DNA from: Phaeosaccion multiseriatum
Lineage: Eukaryota > Ochrophyta, other classes
NCBI GenBank assembly: GCA_965112735.1
Contig: OZ218956.1
Span: 1,798,001 to 1,862,000 of the forward strand
Reading direction: 5' to 3'
Length of the DNA: 64,000 nt
The translations under genes and the position numbers were made by a program. How positions within the stretch are numbered: position 1 is the stretch's first letter; each line of letters opens with the position of its first letter. The notes beneath the pieces are model-generated. The model saw only the letters and a program-made list of their open reading frames with translations, had not been told where the DNA came from and did no database searches. This document shows positions 1-12,426 of the stretch, piece after piece.

Positions 1-4
1 TGGG

Positions 5-40
<36 letters not shown>

Positions 41-618
41 GCTACTTCAGCAGTGGCCGGGAGGGGTGGGGGGGACAGAGCAGGCGCTCCCTGGGGCCCC
101 TCGGAGCCAGCGAGGAGTAGCGATAGCGACCCTCCTGGCGCTGCGGTGCGCCACCTCGGCTCTCCTCAAAGCCGGAGAGGAGGTCCCAGCCGAGCAGCAT
201 TAGCAGGAGGAGGAGGAGGAGGAGGAGGAGGAGGAGGAGGAGGAGGAGGAGTGACAGCAGCGACGGACCCTTCGTCTCCCGTTAAGGTCAAAGCGTCGAG
301 GGGTAGAGCAGCAACAGCAGCAGGAGGAGCAGGACTGGGCGGCGGTGGTGGTGGTGCTCCGAAGCTCAAGGTCAAGACCACAGTAGCCTTCGGAGTAACC
401 TCGCCGGCAAAGGCCGCTCAAGGGCCGCCTGCCCTCGCAGTGGATGGAGGGACTGCGTTCGTTAGGGATGGGCGCACTGTGCTACTGCCGGTGCTTCAGG
501 GAATCGCTTGGGGGTCGCGCAGCGAGCCTCTGTTGGCAACAACACCACCAACAGTACCAACAACAACAGCAACAACAGCAACCACAACGACAGCGGGGAG
601 TCGGGATTGCGAGCAGCC

Positions 619-649
<31 letters not shown>

Positions 650-1600
650 GCCCATGAGCCCGACGGCGACAACGGAGTGCTGCTCACGTCCAGCAGCATG
701 GCGAGTACCGAATCGCAGGATTGCCCACCGACGTCAAGCCTCCTCACTACGCTCCACGACGAAGGGGGTCACAGCGTGTGCAGTTACGCCTCGACCGACG
801 CGAGCTTGCGCCTCGCTGGGGCAACAGCAGCGGCGGTAGGAGGCCAGCTAGAGGGCCCCGCACTCTCTCCTCCCCCGTGCTATTCACCAGCAGCAGGAGC
901 AGTAGCAGGAGCGGTGCCAGCAGCAGCAACTGTCGATCACTTTGCGAGCCCCGTGGATCTGCTGACTCACCCCCCCGGCGGGCCGTGCTTTGACCTTTCG
1001 GGAGGAGGCTCCCTTGCTGCCGCGGCATCGTCCGTGGCCTCAAGTGAATTCGGAGCGAACGGTAGTGATTTCGGAGATGATGCGGTTGATGATGCTGAGG
1101 GGGTGCCGCGACGCGGGCAGCAGGGGCAGGAGCACGAGCGGCCGCAACAGGAGGAGCAGGAGGAGGAGGAGAAGGGGGAGCAGAAGGGGCAGGAGGGAGA
1201 GAAGGGGGAAGAGGGGCAGCGGGAGGGGGAGGAGGAACTTCTTCTCCGCGTGCAATCTGCTGCTACTGTGGACACCGACGGTTGGGAGGAGCGGGAAGGG
1301 CAAGTGTGGAGGGAGGAAGGGCAGCATCAACAACAACAACAACACCAACAACAGCAGCAGCAGTTGGTGATACAGCCAGAGAGTGGTGAGACAATGCTAC
1401 AGGTCACCGTGCTGATGGACGAGGCCGACGAGAGCGAGTACAGGGAGGGGGAAGGGTCCCCGCTGCCGTCGGAGCAGCAGCTCCAGCAAGGGGAGGAGGA
1501 GGAGGAGGAGGAGGAGGAGGAGGAGGAGGAGGAGGAGGAGAAGGAGGAGAAGGAGGAGGAGGAGGAGGAGGAGGAGGAGGAGGAGGAGGAGGAGGAGTAG
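1..1600 (+). CDS. 3' part of a low-complexity protein gene (unrecognised)
   Basis: An open frame runs from the left edge to a stop at 1600, so the start, and probably more exons, lie outside the window. No family is recognised. The frame holds a poly-Gly run (about 205-250), a His/Gln-rich stretch, the dispersed QQLVIQ element (1361-1376), and a long poly-Glu tail from a (GGA)n tract. Between these are more ordinary Ser/Asp-rich stretches such as SSEFGANGSDFGDD and TLHDEGGHSVCSYASTD, which argue for real coding. The C-terminus is doubtful: an overlapping frame through the same repeat (1738-1920) also reads as acidic protein, so a frame change in the tract could move the stop to 1920. The gene would converge on the 5-phosphatase gene. 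It could also be non-coding repeat-rich DNA. Confidence 0.35.
1359..1378 (+). repeat. Dispersed element, exact core, coding (QQLVIQ)
   Basis: AGCAGTTGGTGATACAGCC in the left-edge low-complexity frame, preceded by CAA and CAG triplets. Confidence 0.85.
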
Positions 1601-1735
1601 GAGTAGGAGGAGTAGGAGGAGGAGGGGGAGGAGGAGAGGAGGAGGAGGAGGAGGAGGAGGGGGAGGAGGAGGAGGAGGAGGAGGAGGAGGAGGAGGAGGA
1701 GGAGGAGGAGGAGGAGGAGGAGGAGGAGGAGGAGG
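1492..1735. repeat. (GGA)n microsatellite
   Basis: An almost pure GGA/GGAGGG purine tract of about 245 bp. It encodes poly-Glu in the upstream frame and then continues past that frame's stop. Confidence 0.9.
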
Positions 1736-2129
1736 GGATGGGGGAGAAGAAGGACGAAGATGAAGAAGTAAGTGAAGAAGAAGGCGGGGAGGAGGGGCAG
1801 GATGAAGGGAGGAAGGCTCTTGCATGGCACGCAGTTTCGTTCAATATCAAAACTTTTTCTGTTGCTGCTCAAAAGCAACCAAGGTTCATGAACTGGCGAG
1901 GTTCAAGTGTCAGTGTGTAAATGTCAGTGGGAAAGCACCTAAAAAAGCGTCTCTTCCCTATGCTCCGTCGGCTATGAGGCGAAAGCGATGAGACTAGACA
2001 CAGCAGGAAAGAGGAGGTAGACAAGATTCCTCATCTTCTCATCCTCTCTCCTCTCCCCGTCAGTCAGCACAGGAGAGAGACAAAATTCTCATCGTGTCAT
2101 CCTGTTCTCTCCTCTCCTCGTGCCGTTAG
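1601..2129. other. Convergent intergenic interval
   Basis: This holds the rest of the GGA tract, then ordinary sequence with two imperfect copies of a segment built on 'gaggagag...acaagattcctcatcttctcatcctctctcctctc' type wording at about 2008-2055 and 2068-2115. It should contain the 3' ends of both flanking genes. No separate gene is visible. Confidence 0.5.
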
Positions 2130-5100
2130 TCAGCAGAGCCTGCAGCACGTCGATACCACCTGCTCTGATTGCGCTGCTTCGCCGCTCTCCTCCTGCGTCT
2201 CTGCCTCCGCCTCCCCTCTTTCTCCTCTGCCCCCCTTCCTCTCTACCTGCTGCTGCTGCTGCTGCTGCTCCTCCTCCTCCTCCTCCTCCCCCTCCTCTTG
2301 CTTCTCCTTCTGCTGCTGCTGCTCCTCCTCCTGGTCCTCCTCCTCCTCTGGCTGCTGCTGCTGTAGTACCAGCTGCGGTGGCTGCTGCATCACCAACGGC
2401 TGCTGCTGTATCAACTGCGGATGCTGAATCACCAACTGCCGCTGCTGTGGCGCCTTGGCAGAAACCGCCTTGTCCCTGTCCCCAGTGAAGAAGCGGTTGG
2501 AGCGAAGAAGGGCGCTACTGATGCTGCGACTGCCGCCTCTAATGCTGCCACTGCCACTACCGCCATATCCTCTCCCTCCCTTCGATACTCTTGCTGCTCC
2601 TCCTGCTCCTCCTGCTGCTGCGGCCGCTGCTCCTCCTGCCGTTGCTGCTGAGCATGTTGGTGCTCCATGAAGCGGACCTGTCGACGATGAAGGTTGCCCT
2701 CCCCCGTGGTGCTGAAGGTTCGAGAGCGAGTGCGACATGAAAGTCGAGGTCGATTTGAAGGCGCTCAGCAGCTTGGAGATTCGCCGGACGGGACCAGCCG
2801 CGTCCTGAGGAGAGCAGACATATACACGTGAGGTGAGATGGGGTGAGGTGCGAGACAAGCCAAGATAAGATACGCTAACCGACGACCACCAAAGATAACC
2901 TTAAGACAAGGTGAGACTTCCCCTTCCCCTTCCCCTTCCCCTTCCCCTTCCCCTTCCCCCGTACCTGAAAGGTAGCCCGACCCGACACATTCCCCCTGCT
3001 GAGCCCGTTCTTGACCAGCGGCACGTCGAAGCTGAAAGAGGACGTCGAGTGGCTGTAAGGCGACGGCTGCTGCTGTTGCCGCTGGTGGTTGTGGTGGGGG
3101 GCGGAGGGATGCCCGTGACGAGGCACCGAGCGTCTTCTGGGATGGACAGGGTCAGACGTGCGGCGTAGCGACGACAGCTCCTGTGTCTGCGCCTGCTGTT
3201 GCTGCTGCTGTATCACCAACTGCTGCTGTGTCTGCGCCTGCTGGTGGTGGTTGTGGTGTTTCTTTTTGCCGTTGGTGCCGTGATTGGCGTGGGTGTGGCG
3301 TAGTCTGAAGCTGCCCTTTCTGCGGTGATTTCCCGTGACCGCCACATTGCTGCCCCTGTATGATTTGAGTGACGTCAGTAAGTCAGTAAGAGGAGTGCAG
3401 TAAGTCAGTGTAAACGGACCAGTGCATGCAAGTCCGAAAAGCAGACGCACTGTGAGTAATTTCACTGACTGACATACCGAACATTTACTGCGCTGGCTGA
3501 TTGATGAACCACACCTTGACTGTCTGACTGACTGAAATGACTGCTGACACCAGGCACTGATTGACGGACACCAGGCACTGACTGACTGGCTGACACCAGG
3601 CACTGATTGACACTGACCTCATGATATCTGCGAGGGAGATGTTGGCGACGCCGAGCAGATCCGACCTCCCCCCCCTCTCCTGGCGGCCCCACAGCTCCAG
3701 GCGGATGTGGCACTGGCCAAGATGGGCCCTCTGCTTCAAGGCAAGCTCCACAAGGCAGCTCTCTCCCCTGAGGAGGGAGGAAGTGTGTGTGTGTGTGTGT
3801 GCGTGTGCGTGTGTTTGTGGGGGAGTGGGTCGGTGAGTGTGTGTGTGTGAGTGAGAGTTTGGGTAGAGTAAGCAGAGGGATAGGATGGTGCCGCGTTTTG
3901 GTTGGAGGAGCAACACACACATCACGTATACACACAGACATGCACACATACACACACACAAAGTACCTTTGACTTGCAATATCAGCAGGACAGGCAGCAG
4001 CAGGAGAAGCAGCGGCAGAGGAGGGAGTGACACTTCCAGTGGCAGCTTCAGAGCCCTCAGCATCTGCACCGCCAGCAGCAGCAGCACTACCGCCATCGGT
4101 CGGCTGTTCCCTCGCCCGAGCCTGGGCTTCGTCCCACTCCTTCTTGCTGACCTTCTCCGGCACCACCACCATCTGCGGACCTCTGTCCTCCCCCTTGGCA
4201 CTAGAGGGCAGGACCAGCCTTGGCACTTCGCTGCTAAAGACGAGGTCGCATTGCTCATATGCCGTCACGGAGCCCCTCGTCGTCGGAGCAGCGGCGCCTC
4301 CCCCCCCCGATTCGGAGTAGAAAGCAGCGCCGTTGTTGGTGGGGTTGTTGGAGTAGCTCAGCATGCTGCTTGCTCTGCGTACCCCCATGAGCCTCGCCAT
4401 CGGAGAGGGTGGTGAAACTGCTCGCTTTGTTCGAAGGACCTCAGCGCCGTTACCTCCTCCGTCACCACCACCACCACCACCACCACCACCACCACCACCA
4501 CCACCACCACCATTGGCTGCCATCCCACTAGCACCTCCACATCCACGTCCATGGTCGCTACCCCTGTGGCCCTCCTTGCGGTCATTGTGACCAATGTGAC
4601 CACTGTGACCATTGTACCCTCCCCAGCCCTTCACGCCTCCCCCGTCGCTGCTCAGACGGAGAGGTGGCTTTCTTTGCTTGCTGGGCTTGCTGGGCTTGTT
4701 TGGCTTGACTGGCTTGACTGGCTTGACTGGCTTGACTGGCTTAACTGGCTTGACTGGCTGGCTATTACTACCCCCCCTCTCATCTCCCCTGCTGCTGCCA
4801 GTGAGGTTGCTGACATGATGGTCGCTGGGGTGGATGTCACCGGGCTTCCGTTGTGTCCCTGGCCCTCCTTTGACGGTGGCGAGTCCCGCTACATCTGCTG
4901 CTGCTTGTTCTGCTGTGTCACCAACTGGTGTTGTTGCCGCCAGTGCCGAGCGTCGGGGAAGGGAAGGAGAAGAACTAGCCAATCCTGGCCCTTCCACATC
5001 CCTTCCTCCTCCTCCTCCTCCTCCTCCTCCTCCTCCTCCTCCTCCTCCTCCTCCTCCTCCTCCTCCCCCTTCTCCTCCTCCTCCTCCTCCTCCCCCCCCT

Positions 5101-7419
5101 TCTCCTTCTCCTCCTCCCTCCATCCCATGGTTGCCAGAATTTGAAGAGAAAATTGCACTTGCTCGCCGCACGCCGTTCATAATGCCGTTAGCAAATGGCG
5201 ACTGCCGCTCGCATTCTTCTGGCGAAAGGTCCCACATCGACGAACCACCCCCGGCGCCACCCCCACCTCCACCACCGCTGCCACCACAGCCTCCTTCCGC
5301 ACAAGAACAAGAAGCTTGGAACAACTGATCCTTGGGCGGGAACACCCGAATGTGGTCAAAAGTGATGCGTGTGTTGCGAGTTCGAGCCCGATGTGTAGCA
5401 ACACTCGATCTGTGCACAGGCGTAGACACCTCCGTGGGCCGCCTCATTCGTCGCGCTTTTCGCAGCTGCATCGTGAAGTTGACGTAGCTACCCCGCCCGC
5501 TCGAGGACTTGCCCCACCTGCCTCCTCCTCCTCCTCCTCCCTGCTCTTCTCCATGGCCACTGCTCTTTATACAGTCTTCGTCCCCGTCGCTCTCACGGCG
5601 AGGCGATTGGCGTGGCCGTGGAATGCCGCTTTGATTAAGAGGGGCGGTGCCTTCCCCTCCTCCTGCTCCTCCTCCTGCTCCTCCTCCTGCTCCTCCTCCT
5701 CCTCCTCCTCCTCCTCCTCCCCCTCCCCCTGCAGGCAGGGCAGAGTCGCCCTCCGCGAGACCGAGCAGACCATCCACACCCTACAAGGGCACAACGTAAC
5801 GGAAAGAGGATGGGAAAGGAGGGGAGGGGGGTGGACCGGGGGAGGGAAACAGGGACGGACAGAGAGGGGGTTAGAGGAAGAGGACAGAGGAGAGCAGCCC
5901 CGTGTTCCCTTAATTGTGCCGACGGACTTTGATCAACACAAGCTCGTCGGCGAGACAAAGTGTCCCTTCTTCAGAGTTTTTCCATTTTCCAGACCCTTCT
6001 ATGGAGAATCATCGATCCTTCTCGCTTTTCCCCTACCCTTCCTCCAATTTCTCCGACAGTCTTCCTTCCCTCCCTTGCTCCCTCCTCACTTCCTTCTTTC
6101 CTTCCTTCCTTCCTTCCTTCTTATCTTCCTCCCTCCCGCGTTCCCCTCCTTCTGCAGTACGACGTAAGCCTCACGGCTCCACTCACCTCTATGAGCTCGA
6201 GACTGAAGCTGCAAGTGACGGGCTTATGGTCTGATGACACAACTTGAGGACAGCTCGACAGTTCAAGGGGCTGCCATACCAAATCGAGGAAGGAAGGAAG
6301 GGAGGGAGGGAGGGAGGGAGGGAGGGGCAATTCGTTTGACGTGAGTGGGTGAGCGAGTGAGTGAGTGAGTGAGTGAGTGAGTGAGTGAGTGAGAGTCAGT
6401 GAGTGAGCGGGTGAGTGGGTGAGTGAGTGAGTGAGTGAGTGAGTGAGTGAGTCAGTGAGTGAGTGAGTGAGTGAGTGAGTGAGTGAGTGAGTCAATGAAT
6501 GAATGAAATGAGATGAAATGACTGACAGAATGAATGACTGAGTGAATGAGTGCGTGTACCTTCAAATGTTGCGCCAGGCCGGGCAGAGACTTCCAAAGTA
6601 TCCGATCAGTGTAGCTTGGGGTGCGCTTGTCGTTGTAGCCCTGCACCGCCCCCTTCAGGCACTTGAAGGTGGGGGGGAAGTTCGGAAGGAGGGTCTTGAA
6701 GCCCACGAGGACACGCTCCTCCTTTAGCTCGCGGGCCACTTGAGAAAAAGAGAAAGAGAGGTGGGAAGAGGAGGGAAATGGGCGGGAGACGCACACACAC
6801 AGAGAGAGAGGTATATATATAAGAGAGAAACGTACAGAGATAAGGGGAGAGACAGGTCAGTGCTCAGAGCTTTGGTCAGCACCCTCCTTCTCCCCTCCCC
6901 CTCCCCCTCCCCCGCCCCTTCCGTTGTCCAAGCTGCGCCCCAGCACGCCCGGTACGGACGCCTTAGGTTGTACTTAGTACTAAGTATTACGTAGTAGTAA
7001 GTCAGTGACTTACATTCGTCTCTCTGCTGTATGGCGAGCCAATCCCTCCTCTCTATGCACCGCAACACATCATCTTTGGGCAGATCCACTCGATAGTTCA
7101 TATCGCCCATCCAGAAAGTGTGGGAGAACTTACTGCTCAGTGACATACAGCACAGCACAGCACAGCATGGGAGTAGTAGTGAAGTAGTAGTAGTGAAGTA
7201 GTGTAGTAGTAGTAGTAATAGTGGTAGTAGTAGTAGTAGTAGTAGTAGTGAGTAGTAGTAGTAGTAGTAGTGAAGTAGTAGTAGTGAAGTAGTGTAGTAG
7301 TAGTAGCAGTGTAGTAGTAGTAGTAGTAGTGAGTAGTAGTAGTAGTAGTAGTGAGTAGTAGTAGTAGTAGTGGTAGTGGCAGTGGTAGTAGTAGTAGTAG
7401 TGGTAGTAGAAGCAGTAGC

Positions 7420-7454
<35 letters not shown>

Positions 7455-7546
7455 AAGTAGTAGTAGTGAAGTAGGGTAGTAGTAGTAGTAGTAGTGGTAG
7501 TAGTAGTAGTTGTAGTAGTGAGTAGTAGTAGTAGCAGTAGTAGTAA

Positions 7547-7603
<57 letters not shown>

Positions 7604-9526
7604 GAGGAGGAGTAAAAGTAGCCAGGAGGAGGAGGAGGAGGAGTGGGAAAAGTATTAGACGGAGCAGAAGAGTCGCAGTAGTTGCAGCGGCTAGTGATAC
7701 GGCAGCAGCAGCAGCAGGAAGTGCAGGGCTGTTGTAGCCAACCTACTGGGGTGGGGTCGGGGTCTAGGCACAGACTTGCAACTCTCAACTCGTGTCCCTC
7801 CTCAACCCCCTCTTCTCTCACTGTCTGAGTGTCTGTGTCTCTCTACACCTTCACATCATTCATACTGTGTCTCACTCATCCACCGTACTACATCTTCTTA
7901 CCTGTCGAAGTCAATGATTCTCTCATGGCCCAGGCCCAAGCGCGCCCCTGCCAATATCTCCTCGCAGCTTCCGTTCCTCCTCTCCAGGTGCTGCTCAGTT
8001 TCAGTGTCAGTTTCAGTGTCAGTGCCAGTTCCAAGACATAATAATCATCGGAGCGCGACATTTGGCATATCGATTCCGAGGGTCAATATACCACTAACAC
8101 AATGTGTTTGTGCCAAACTCTCCTCCCTCTGCCGTCCCTTTTCAGAGGAACGGTCTAGCAATCTGAAATTGAAACTAAACTGAAACTCACCTGTTGCCCC
8201 TCGTGGGCTTGCAGATGGCAGCTCGCGAAGCACAATGTGGTTCCTTTCAGCTTTATTTTGGCCACAAGGCCACCTTTGTTGGCCGCAAGCTTTGGAGGGT
8301 ACAACAGAGCGAGAGAAGGGGGGTTGGGGAGAGGGGCGGGACAGAGAGAGGGGCGGGAGGGAGGGAGGGAGGGAGGGAGACGGAGTGGGAGGGAGGGAGG
8401 CAAGGGGGAGAGGGCAAGAGGGCAAGAGAGAAAGATGGGGGGAGGGAGGGAGAGAGAGTGAGAAAGAGATTTTGAGGACACAAGAGAGAGACAGACAAGA
8501 GAGGGGCCAGAGACACGCACACAACTCCCTCTCGTAGGGGGTGTAGCTGGCTCTGTCTGGCTCTATCTGGCTCTATCTGGCTCTCTCCCACTGCTGTACT
8601 GTACCTTTGCCACCCCTGTATTCTCCCCGGCCATCTCCATCGCCTTAGGGTCGTAGTGAGACTCCACAAGGCTCTGTCGGAGGAAAATCTGAGAAAGCAA
8701 CGCATTGAGAGACGCACACGCGCACACACGCGCGCACACACACACACACACGCACACACACACAGAGAGAGAACAAACATGCGCGCGCCGCACACACACA
8801 AGGGGGTATGAAAGCATGTACAAGCGCCGAAGGTGAAGGCCCGTCAGCAGAGAAGAGCAGAGAGCAGGCAAAAGCAAGGAAGGTGACACACAGATGACAC
8901 AATCCCCACTGGCCTCATCCATACTAACACCTCTCCTACTTGTCATATCCTCTTCCTCCTCCTCCTCCTCCTCCTCCTCCTCCTCCTCCTCCTCCTCCTC
9001 CTCCTCCATCCTCTTCCTCCATCCTCCTCCTCTTCCTCCCCCCCCTCCTCCTCCTCCTCCTCCTCCTCCTCCTCCTCTTCCTCCTCGTCCTCCTCCATCC
9101 TCCCCCTCCTCCTCCTCCACCTCCTCCTCCTCCTCCTCATCCTTCTCCATCCTCCTGCTCCTCCTGCTCCTCCCCCTCCTCCTGCTCCTCCTCCTCCTCC
9201 TCCTCCTCCTCCTCCTCCTCCTCCTCCTTTCTCTCCTCTCTCACCCAAAACCCACCTGCAGGCGCATCTGCCATCTCTTGACGGTTACAACTCTGTTCCA
9301 CTCCTTGCCAAGGTGCTTGAGGAGCGTCTTCTTTAGGTGCGTGTTGCCCTGCTCGAGCTTCTTGGCAACTGCGATGGGCTTGGTGGTCGTGGTGATGACC
9401 TACAAACGCGTGTGGGGGCGGCGTGTGGGGGTGGGGTGTGTGGTGTGGAGTGGAGTGGGGTGGGATGGGGCGGGGTGGGGTGGGAGGGGGTTGATGAGAA
9501 GGGTTAGGCGCAAGACACAGACAGGC

Positions 9527-9607
<81 letters not shown>

Positions 9608-10969
9608 GGCGCCTCCTCTCCTCGCGGCGACATCAATACATCGATTGTTCGACATTGATCGAGGTCAAACTGCAACCGGAACTAAACTTGAACCTGATAG
9701 CCTGAGAAACGGAACCTGAAACCTGAAACCTGACATTCAACCTCACCTTCTTGGTTGCATCCCACACTTGTCCCCGCCTTGTCTTGCTGCTGTTCAGAGG
9801 TTTCGGTGTAGAGGCACCTCCTGTCTCAGCGCCGCCCCCGTCCTGAGCAGCAGCCCTGCCTTGATTGGTCGGGGTCGAGGCGAGCGACGCTAACGCCAGC
9901 CCCAGCACGCCTCCCCCTCCTCCTCCTCCTCCCCCTCCTCCTCCCCCTCCTCCTCCTCCTCCTTCTCCTCCTCCTCCTCCTCCTCCCTCTCCTCCTCCTC
10001 CTCCTCCTCCTCCTCCTCCTCCGCCTCCGCCCTTCAACCCCACCGATGCGAGACTCCAGCGATGCTCCCTCGGAGTGGTAGAACGCGATGCCGAACCTTC
10101 CCTTGAGAAAGAGGCCCCCTTCTTGCTCCTCCAGCTCAATCGCCTGCCTTCCTCCGCACCTGTCTCTATCCGTGCTGCTGGTGGTGTATGCGTCAGCTCA
10201 GCCACACGCAGGGCTCCATCATACCTCTCTCCTCCAAGCCTCTCTCCACTCTTCATCGGAGTCTTTCTCCCCACCTCCTCTCTCTTCTCTTCGCTCTGCT
10301 CCGTCCCGCTGACCTCCTCCCCCCCTTCCTCCTCCTCCTTGAAGAAGGCGCTTGTTTGCCGTTGCCTCTCGGCCTCTGATCCCAGCTCCACAGCGCCTCC
10401 TCTCTTCTCATTCTCCTTCTCGGCACGGAAACCCTCCTCTTGCTCTCCTCTTCCTCTTCCTCCTCCTCCTCCTCCTCCTCCTCCTCCTCCTCCTCCTCCT
10501 CCTCCTCCCCCTCCTCCTCTCCCTCCTTCCCCTTGTATGTCATCTCCCGACAACACCGACACGTCCGGTGAACCAATAGAGAGAGGCGACCCTGGGGAAG
10601 CCACCGAAGGGGTGTTGAATGCGAACGCCATGTCCGCCCCTCCTTCCGACACGAAGCTCGCTCTCCGACTTCGATGGCCGATAGTCTCCTGGGGTGGTCC
10701 TTCGCTGTTCTCAGTATAGGCATGAGTGGGACCCGCAGTCTCCTCCTCTGCCTCTTCGTTCCTCCCCTTCGCCGTACTCATATGGTCGTTCTCTCCCGCC
10801 CCCCCCCGCCTTAAATACTCTTCCAAACGGGTCCTGATCTCCGAGGGAAGGGGCTGCCCCCCCCTCTCTCTTCCTCCTCTATCCGTCAAAGGCGGTTTCA
10901 TCACTCCGCCTCTTGACACAGGCCCGCTCCCTCCTCCTTCTCCTCCTCCTCCTCCTCCTCCTCCTCCTC

Positions 10970-11009
<40 letters not shown>

Positions 11010-12426
11010 GCCTCCTGCTGCTCCCCCTCCTTCTCCTACTACACGTGGAAGAGGTGGTAGCCCCTTAGTCGACGGAGTCACAGGGCCAGCAGTAGTAGCA
11101 GCAGCACAAGCAGCAGGGGCCTCTCTTCTTCTCTCTTCCTCTCCACCCCCATCAGCCCGAACAGCATGCCTGTCGTCACCAAGGAAGAAGTACGTTCCAT
11201 CCTCCTTTTCTCCCGCTGAGTCAGGCACACTCACCTGAATCAACCCCTCCCCTTCCCTTCCCCCCACCCCCTCCCCCTCGCCCTCCGCCAAGTGGTTGTG
11301 AGTCGTTACCAGTGCAACAGGTGCAGTGCGTGGAGACTTGGCCGACTGAGCTCCCCCCGGCATGGAGGAATCGAGAGCGAAGGGCGAGGTTGCAAAGCAT
11401 AGCACACGCACATGCAGCAGGGGAGAAGCAGTCACCACAGGAGTTTGATCAATGGCGTGAGAGAATGACGTGGGAAAAGATACGGGAGCGGGGAGCTCTG
11501 ACTCACTCTTTTGTTTGCCATACCTGAGACGACTGGTACACGCTCTCCTGCAGGCCGATGGCGATCAAGTCGTAGCCCTCCCCATGCGCGGGCAGCCAGG
11601 CCGTCGGGTCCCCTAGCTCGCTATTGCCGACGTTAAAAGTGGCGAGAAGCATCTGCAGCCTTTCCCCCCCAAGGTGAAGAGGGAGCCGATCCAGCGTACT
11701 ATCCAGCACGTTCACGCCGTCGTCAGAGTCATCGTCATCATCGTCATCATCGCCGTCGGAGGCATTGGAGGCGTTGGATGCGTTGGATGCATGCGAACCA
11801 TTATTGGCATTGGCCTTGGCATGGCCTTGACTGCTAGCCTCGTCCTCGGCGCTGCAGCTAGTGCCTGTCCTTTTCCTGATCCGCCCTGCGGACAAGAACG
11901 AGATGAGTCCACTGCCCTTGCTGCTGCTGGTACCTGCTGCTGCTGCTGCTGCTGCTGTGGCAGCTGCTGTTGTTGGTGGTTCTCCCCCAGACGATGCTCT
12001 CTTGCGCTGCCCCCTGCCGCTGCCCGAAAGGGTTCTCATGCGCCGTCCTATGCTGCGGCTGCTGGAAAGGGATTTAATTCGGCTGAGCTTGGGCACCGGC
12101 CCACCGGCCCCTCCTTCTTCTTCTCCTCCTCCTCCTCCTCCTCCTCCCTCCAATGCTACCGGGGCGGTCTTTGTTGGAGAGGAGGGGACATATCCCTCTG
12201 ATGCATGTGGTATGGCGGGGCTAGCGACTCCCAGGGCGGGTGCTTCTCCCTCGCCCTCCTCCTCCTCCTCCACCTCCTCCTCCTCCACCACCTTCTCCTC
12301 CTCGTTCTCATCATCCTCTTTTGGCTCACCCTCATCCATGTGTTGTTGCTCAGGCGCAAACAGTGGAACATCATTGTGAGAGTTCGCCTCCATCAAAGTA
12401 GCAGAAGGAGGGTCAGGGGGCTGCAT
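2130..12426 (-). CDS. Inositol-polyphosphate 5-phosphatase with C-terminal C2 domain
   Basis: Predicted to remove the 5-phosphate of phosphoinositides or soluble inositol phosphates at membranes. Exons in transcript order: 12426-11524, 11345-9747, 9399-9256, 8688-8605, 8289-8191, 7990-7902, 7132-7014, 6738-6560, 6270-6187, 5780-3967, 3767-3618, 3355-2965, 2804-2130; all phases join, giving 2109 aa. Catalytic motifs are complete: TFNVGN (about 263) and GLQE (about 290), ANKGGL with CFASCHLQAH (exon 5), WMGDMNYR (about 980), YNDKRTPSYTDRIL (exon 8) and SSDHKP (about 1086). A C2-like domain follows at about 1600-1790, with ELALKQRAHLG and DLLGVANISLADIM. The rest is Gly, Ser, Gln and Lys-Pro repeats. 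Exon 2 places about 533 low-complexity residues inside the catalytic domain, between GLQES and the next core segment. No SH2, Sac or RhoGAP domain was seen. The family call is firm; the exon 2 acceptor (11346-11348) is the weakest boundary. Confidence 0.85.
2383..2442 (-). repeat. Cluster of degenerate dispersed-element copies
   Basis: Three or four diverged tandem copies in the last exon of the 5-phosphatase gene, read on the minus strand as LVIQH, LIQQ, LVMQQ and LVLQQ. The cluster shows decay of the element after local amplification. Confidence 0.6.
3208..3226 (-). repeat. Dispersed element, exact core, coding (QQLVIQQ)
   Basis: GTATCACCAAC flanked by CTG triplets inside exon 12 of the 5-phosphatase gene. 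Confidence 0.85.
4457..4513. repeat. (CAC)n tract, coding poly-Gly
   Basis: A CAC/ACC run inside 5-phosphatase exon 10, giving poly-Gly in the protein. Confidence 0.85.
4673..4760 (-). repeat. Lys-Pro-Val nonapeptide-like coding repeat
   Basis: On the minus strand this encodes repeated KPV units followed by KPN and KPS units in exon 10 of the 5-phosphatase gene. The result is a strongly basic, proline-spaced stretch that could bind acidic lipid head groups; that role is inference. Confidence 0.7.
4912..4930 (-). repeat. Dispersed element, degenerate, coding (VGDTAEQ frame)
   Basis: GTGTCACCAAC, one base off the core, in 5-phosphatase exon 10. It is read in the Ala frame (PVGDTAEQ), not in the Gln frame used by the copy at 3208 in the same gene. 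Confidence 0.6.
6339..6505. repeat. (GTGA)n tract in intron
   Basis: A GTGA/GTGAGTGAGC tetranucleotide run filling most of 5-phosphatase intron 8 (6271-6559). On the gene strand it reads CTCACTCA. Confidence 0.9.
7168..7605. repeat. (AGT/GTA)n tract in intron
   Basis: About 440 bp of nearly uninterrupted AGT triplets in 5-phosphatase intron 6 (7133-7901). The long Tyr and Thr frames over it are repeat artefacts. Confidence 0.9.
7684..7706 (+). repeat. Dispersed element, degenerate, intronic
   Basis: GCTAGTGATACGGCAG followed by CAG triplets, inside intron 6 of the 5-phosphatase gene. Two mismatches to the consensus. Confidence 0.5.
8953..9232. repeat. (TCC)n tract in intron
   Basis: Long TCC/TCCCCC run in 5-phosphatase intron 3 (8689-9255), lying on the 5' splice-site side of that minus-strand intron. 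Confidence 0.9.
9518..9609. repeat. (ACAG)n tetranucleotide tract
   Basis: About 90 bp of ACAG repeats in 5-phosphatase intron 2 (9400-9746). Confidence 0.9.

Noticed and set aside
166-747. Several antisense Pro-, Ser- and Cys-rich frames over the left-edge gene
   Set aside because: They are shadows of GGA, CAG and CAA repeats, which lack stops in several frames. Nothing in them resembles ordered protein.
6724-7821. A 365-residue Tyr/Thr-rich frame on the minus strand
   Set aside because: It is an (AGT)n intron tract read through. Only its middle part (FWMGDMNYRVDLPKDD) is a real exon, and that part is bounded by good splice sites.
9518-9609. CRISPR-like array of short direct repeats
   Set aside because: It is a pure ACAG tetranucleotide microsatellite with no spacers, in a eukaryotic intron.
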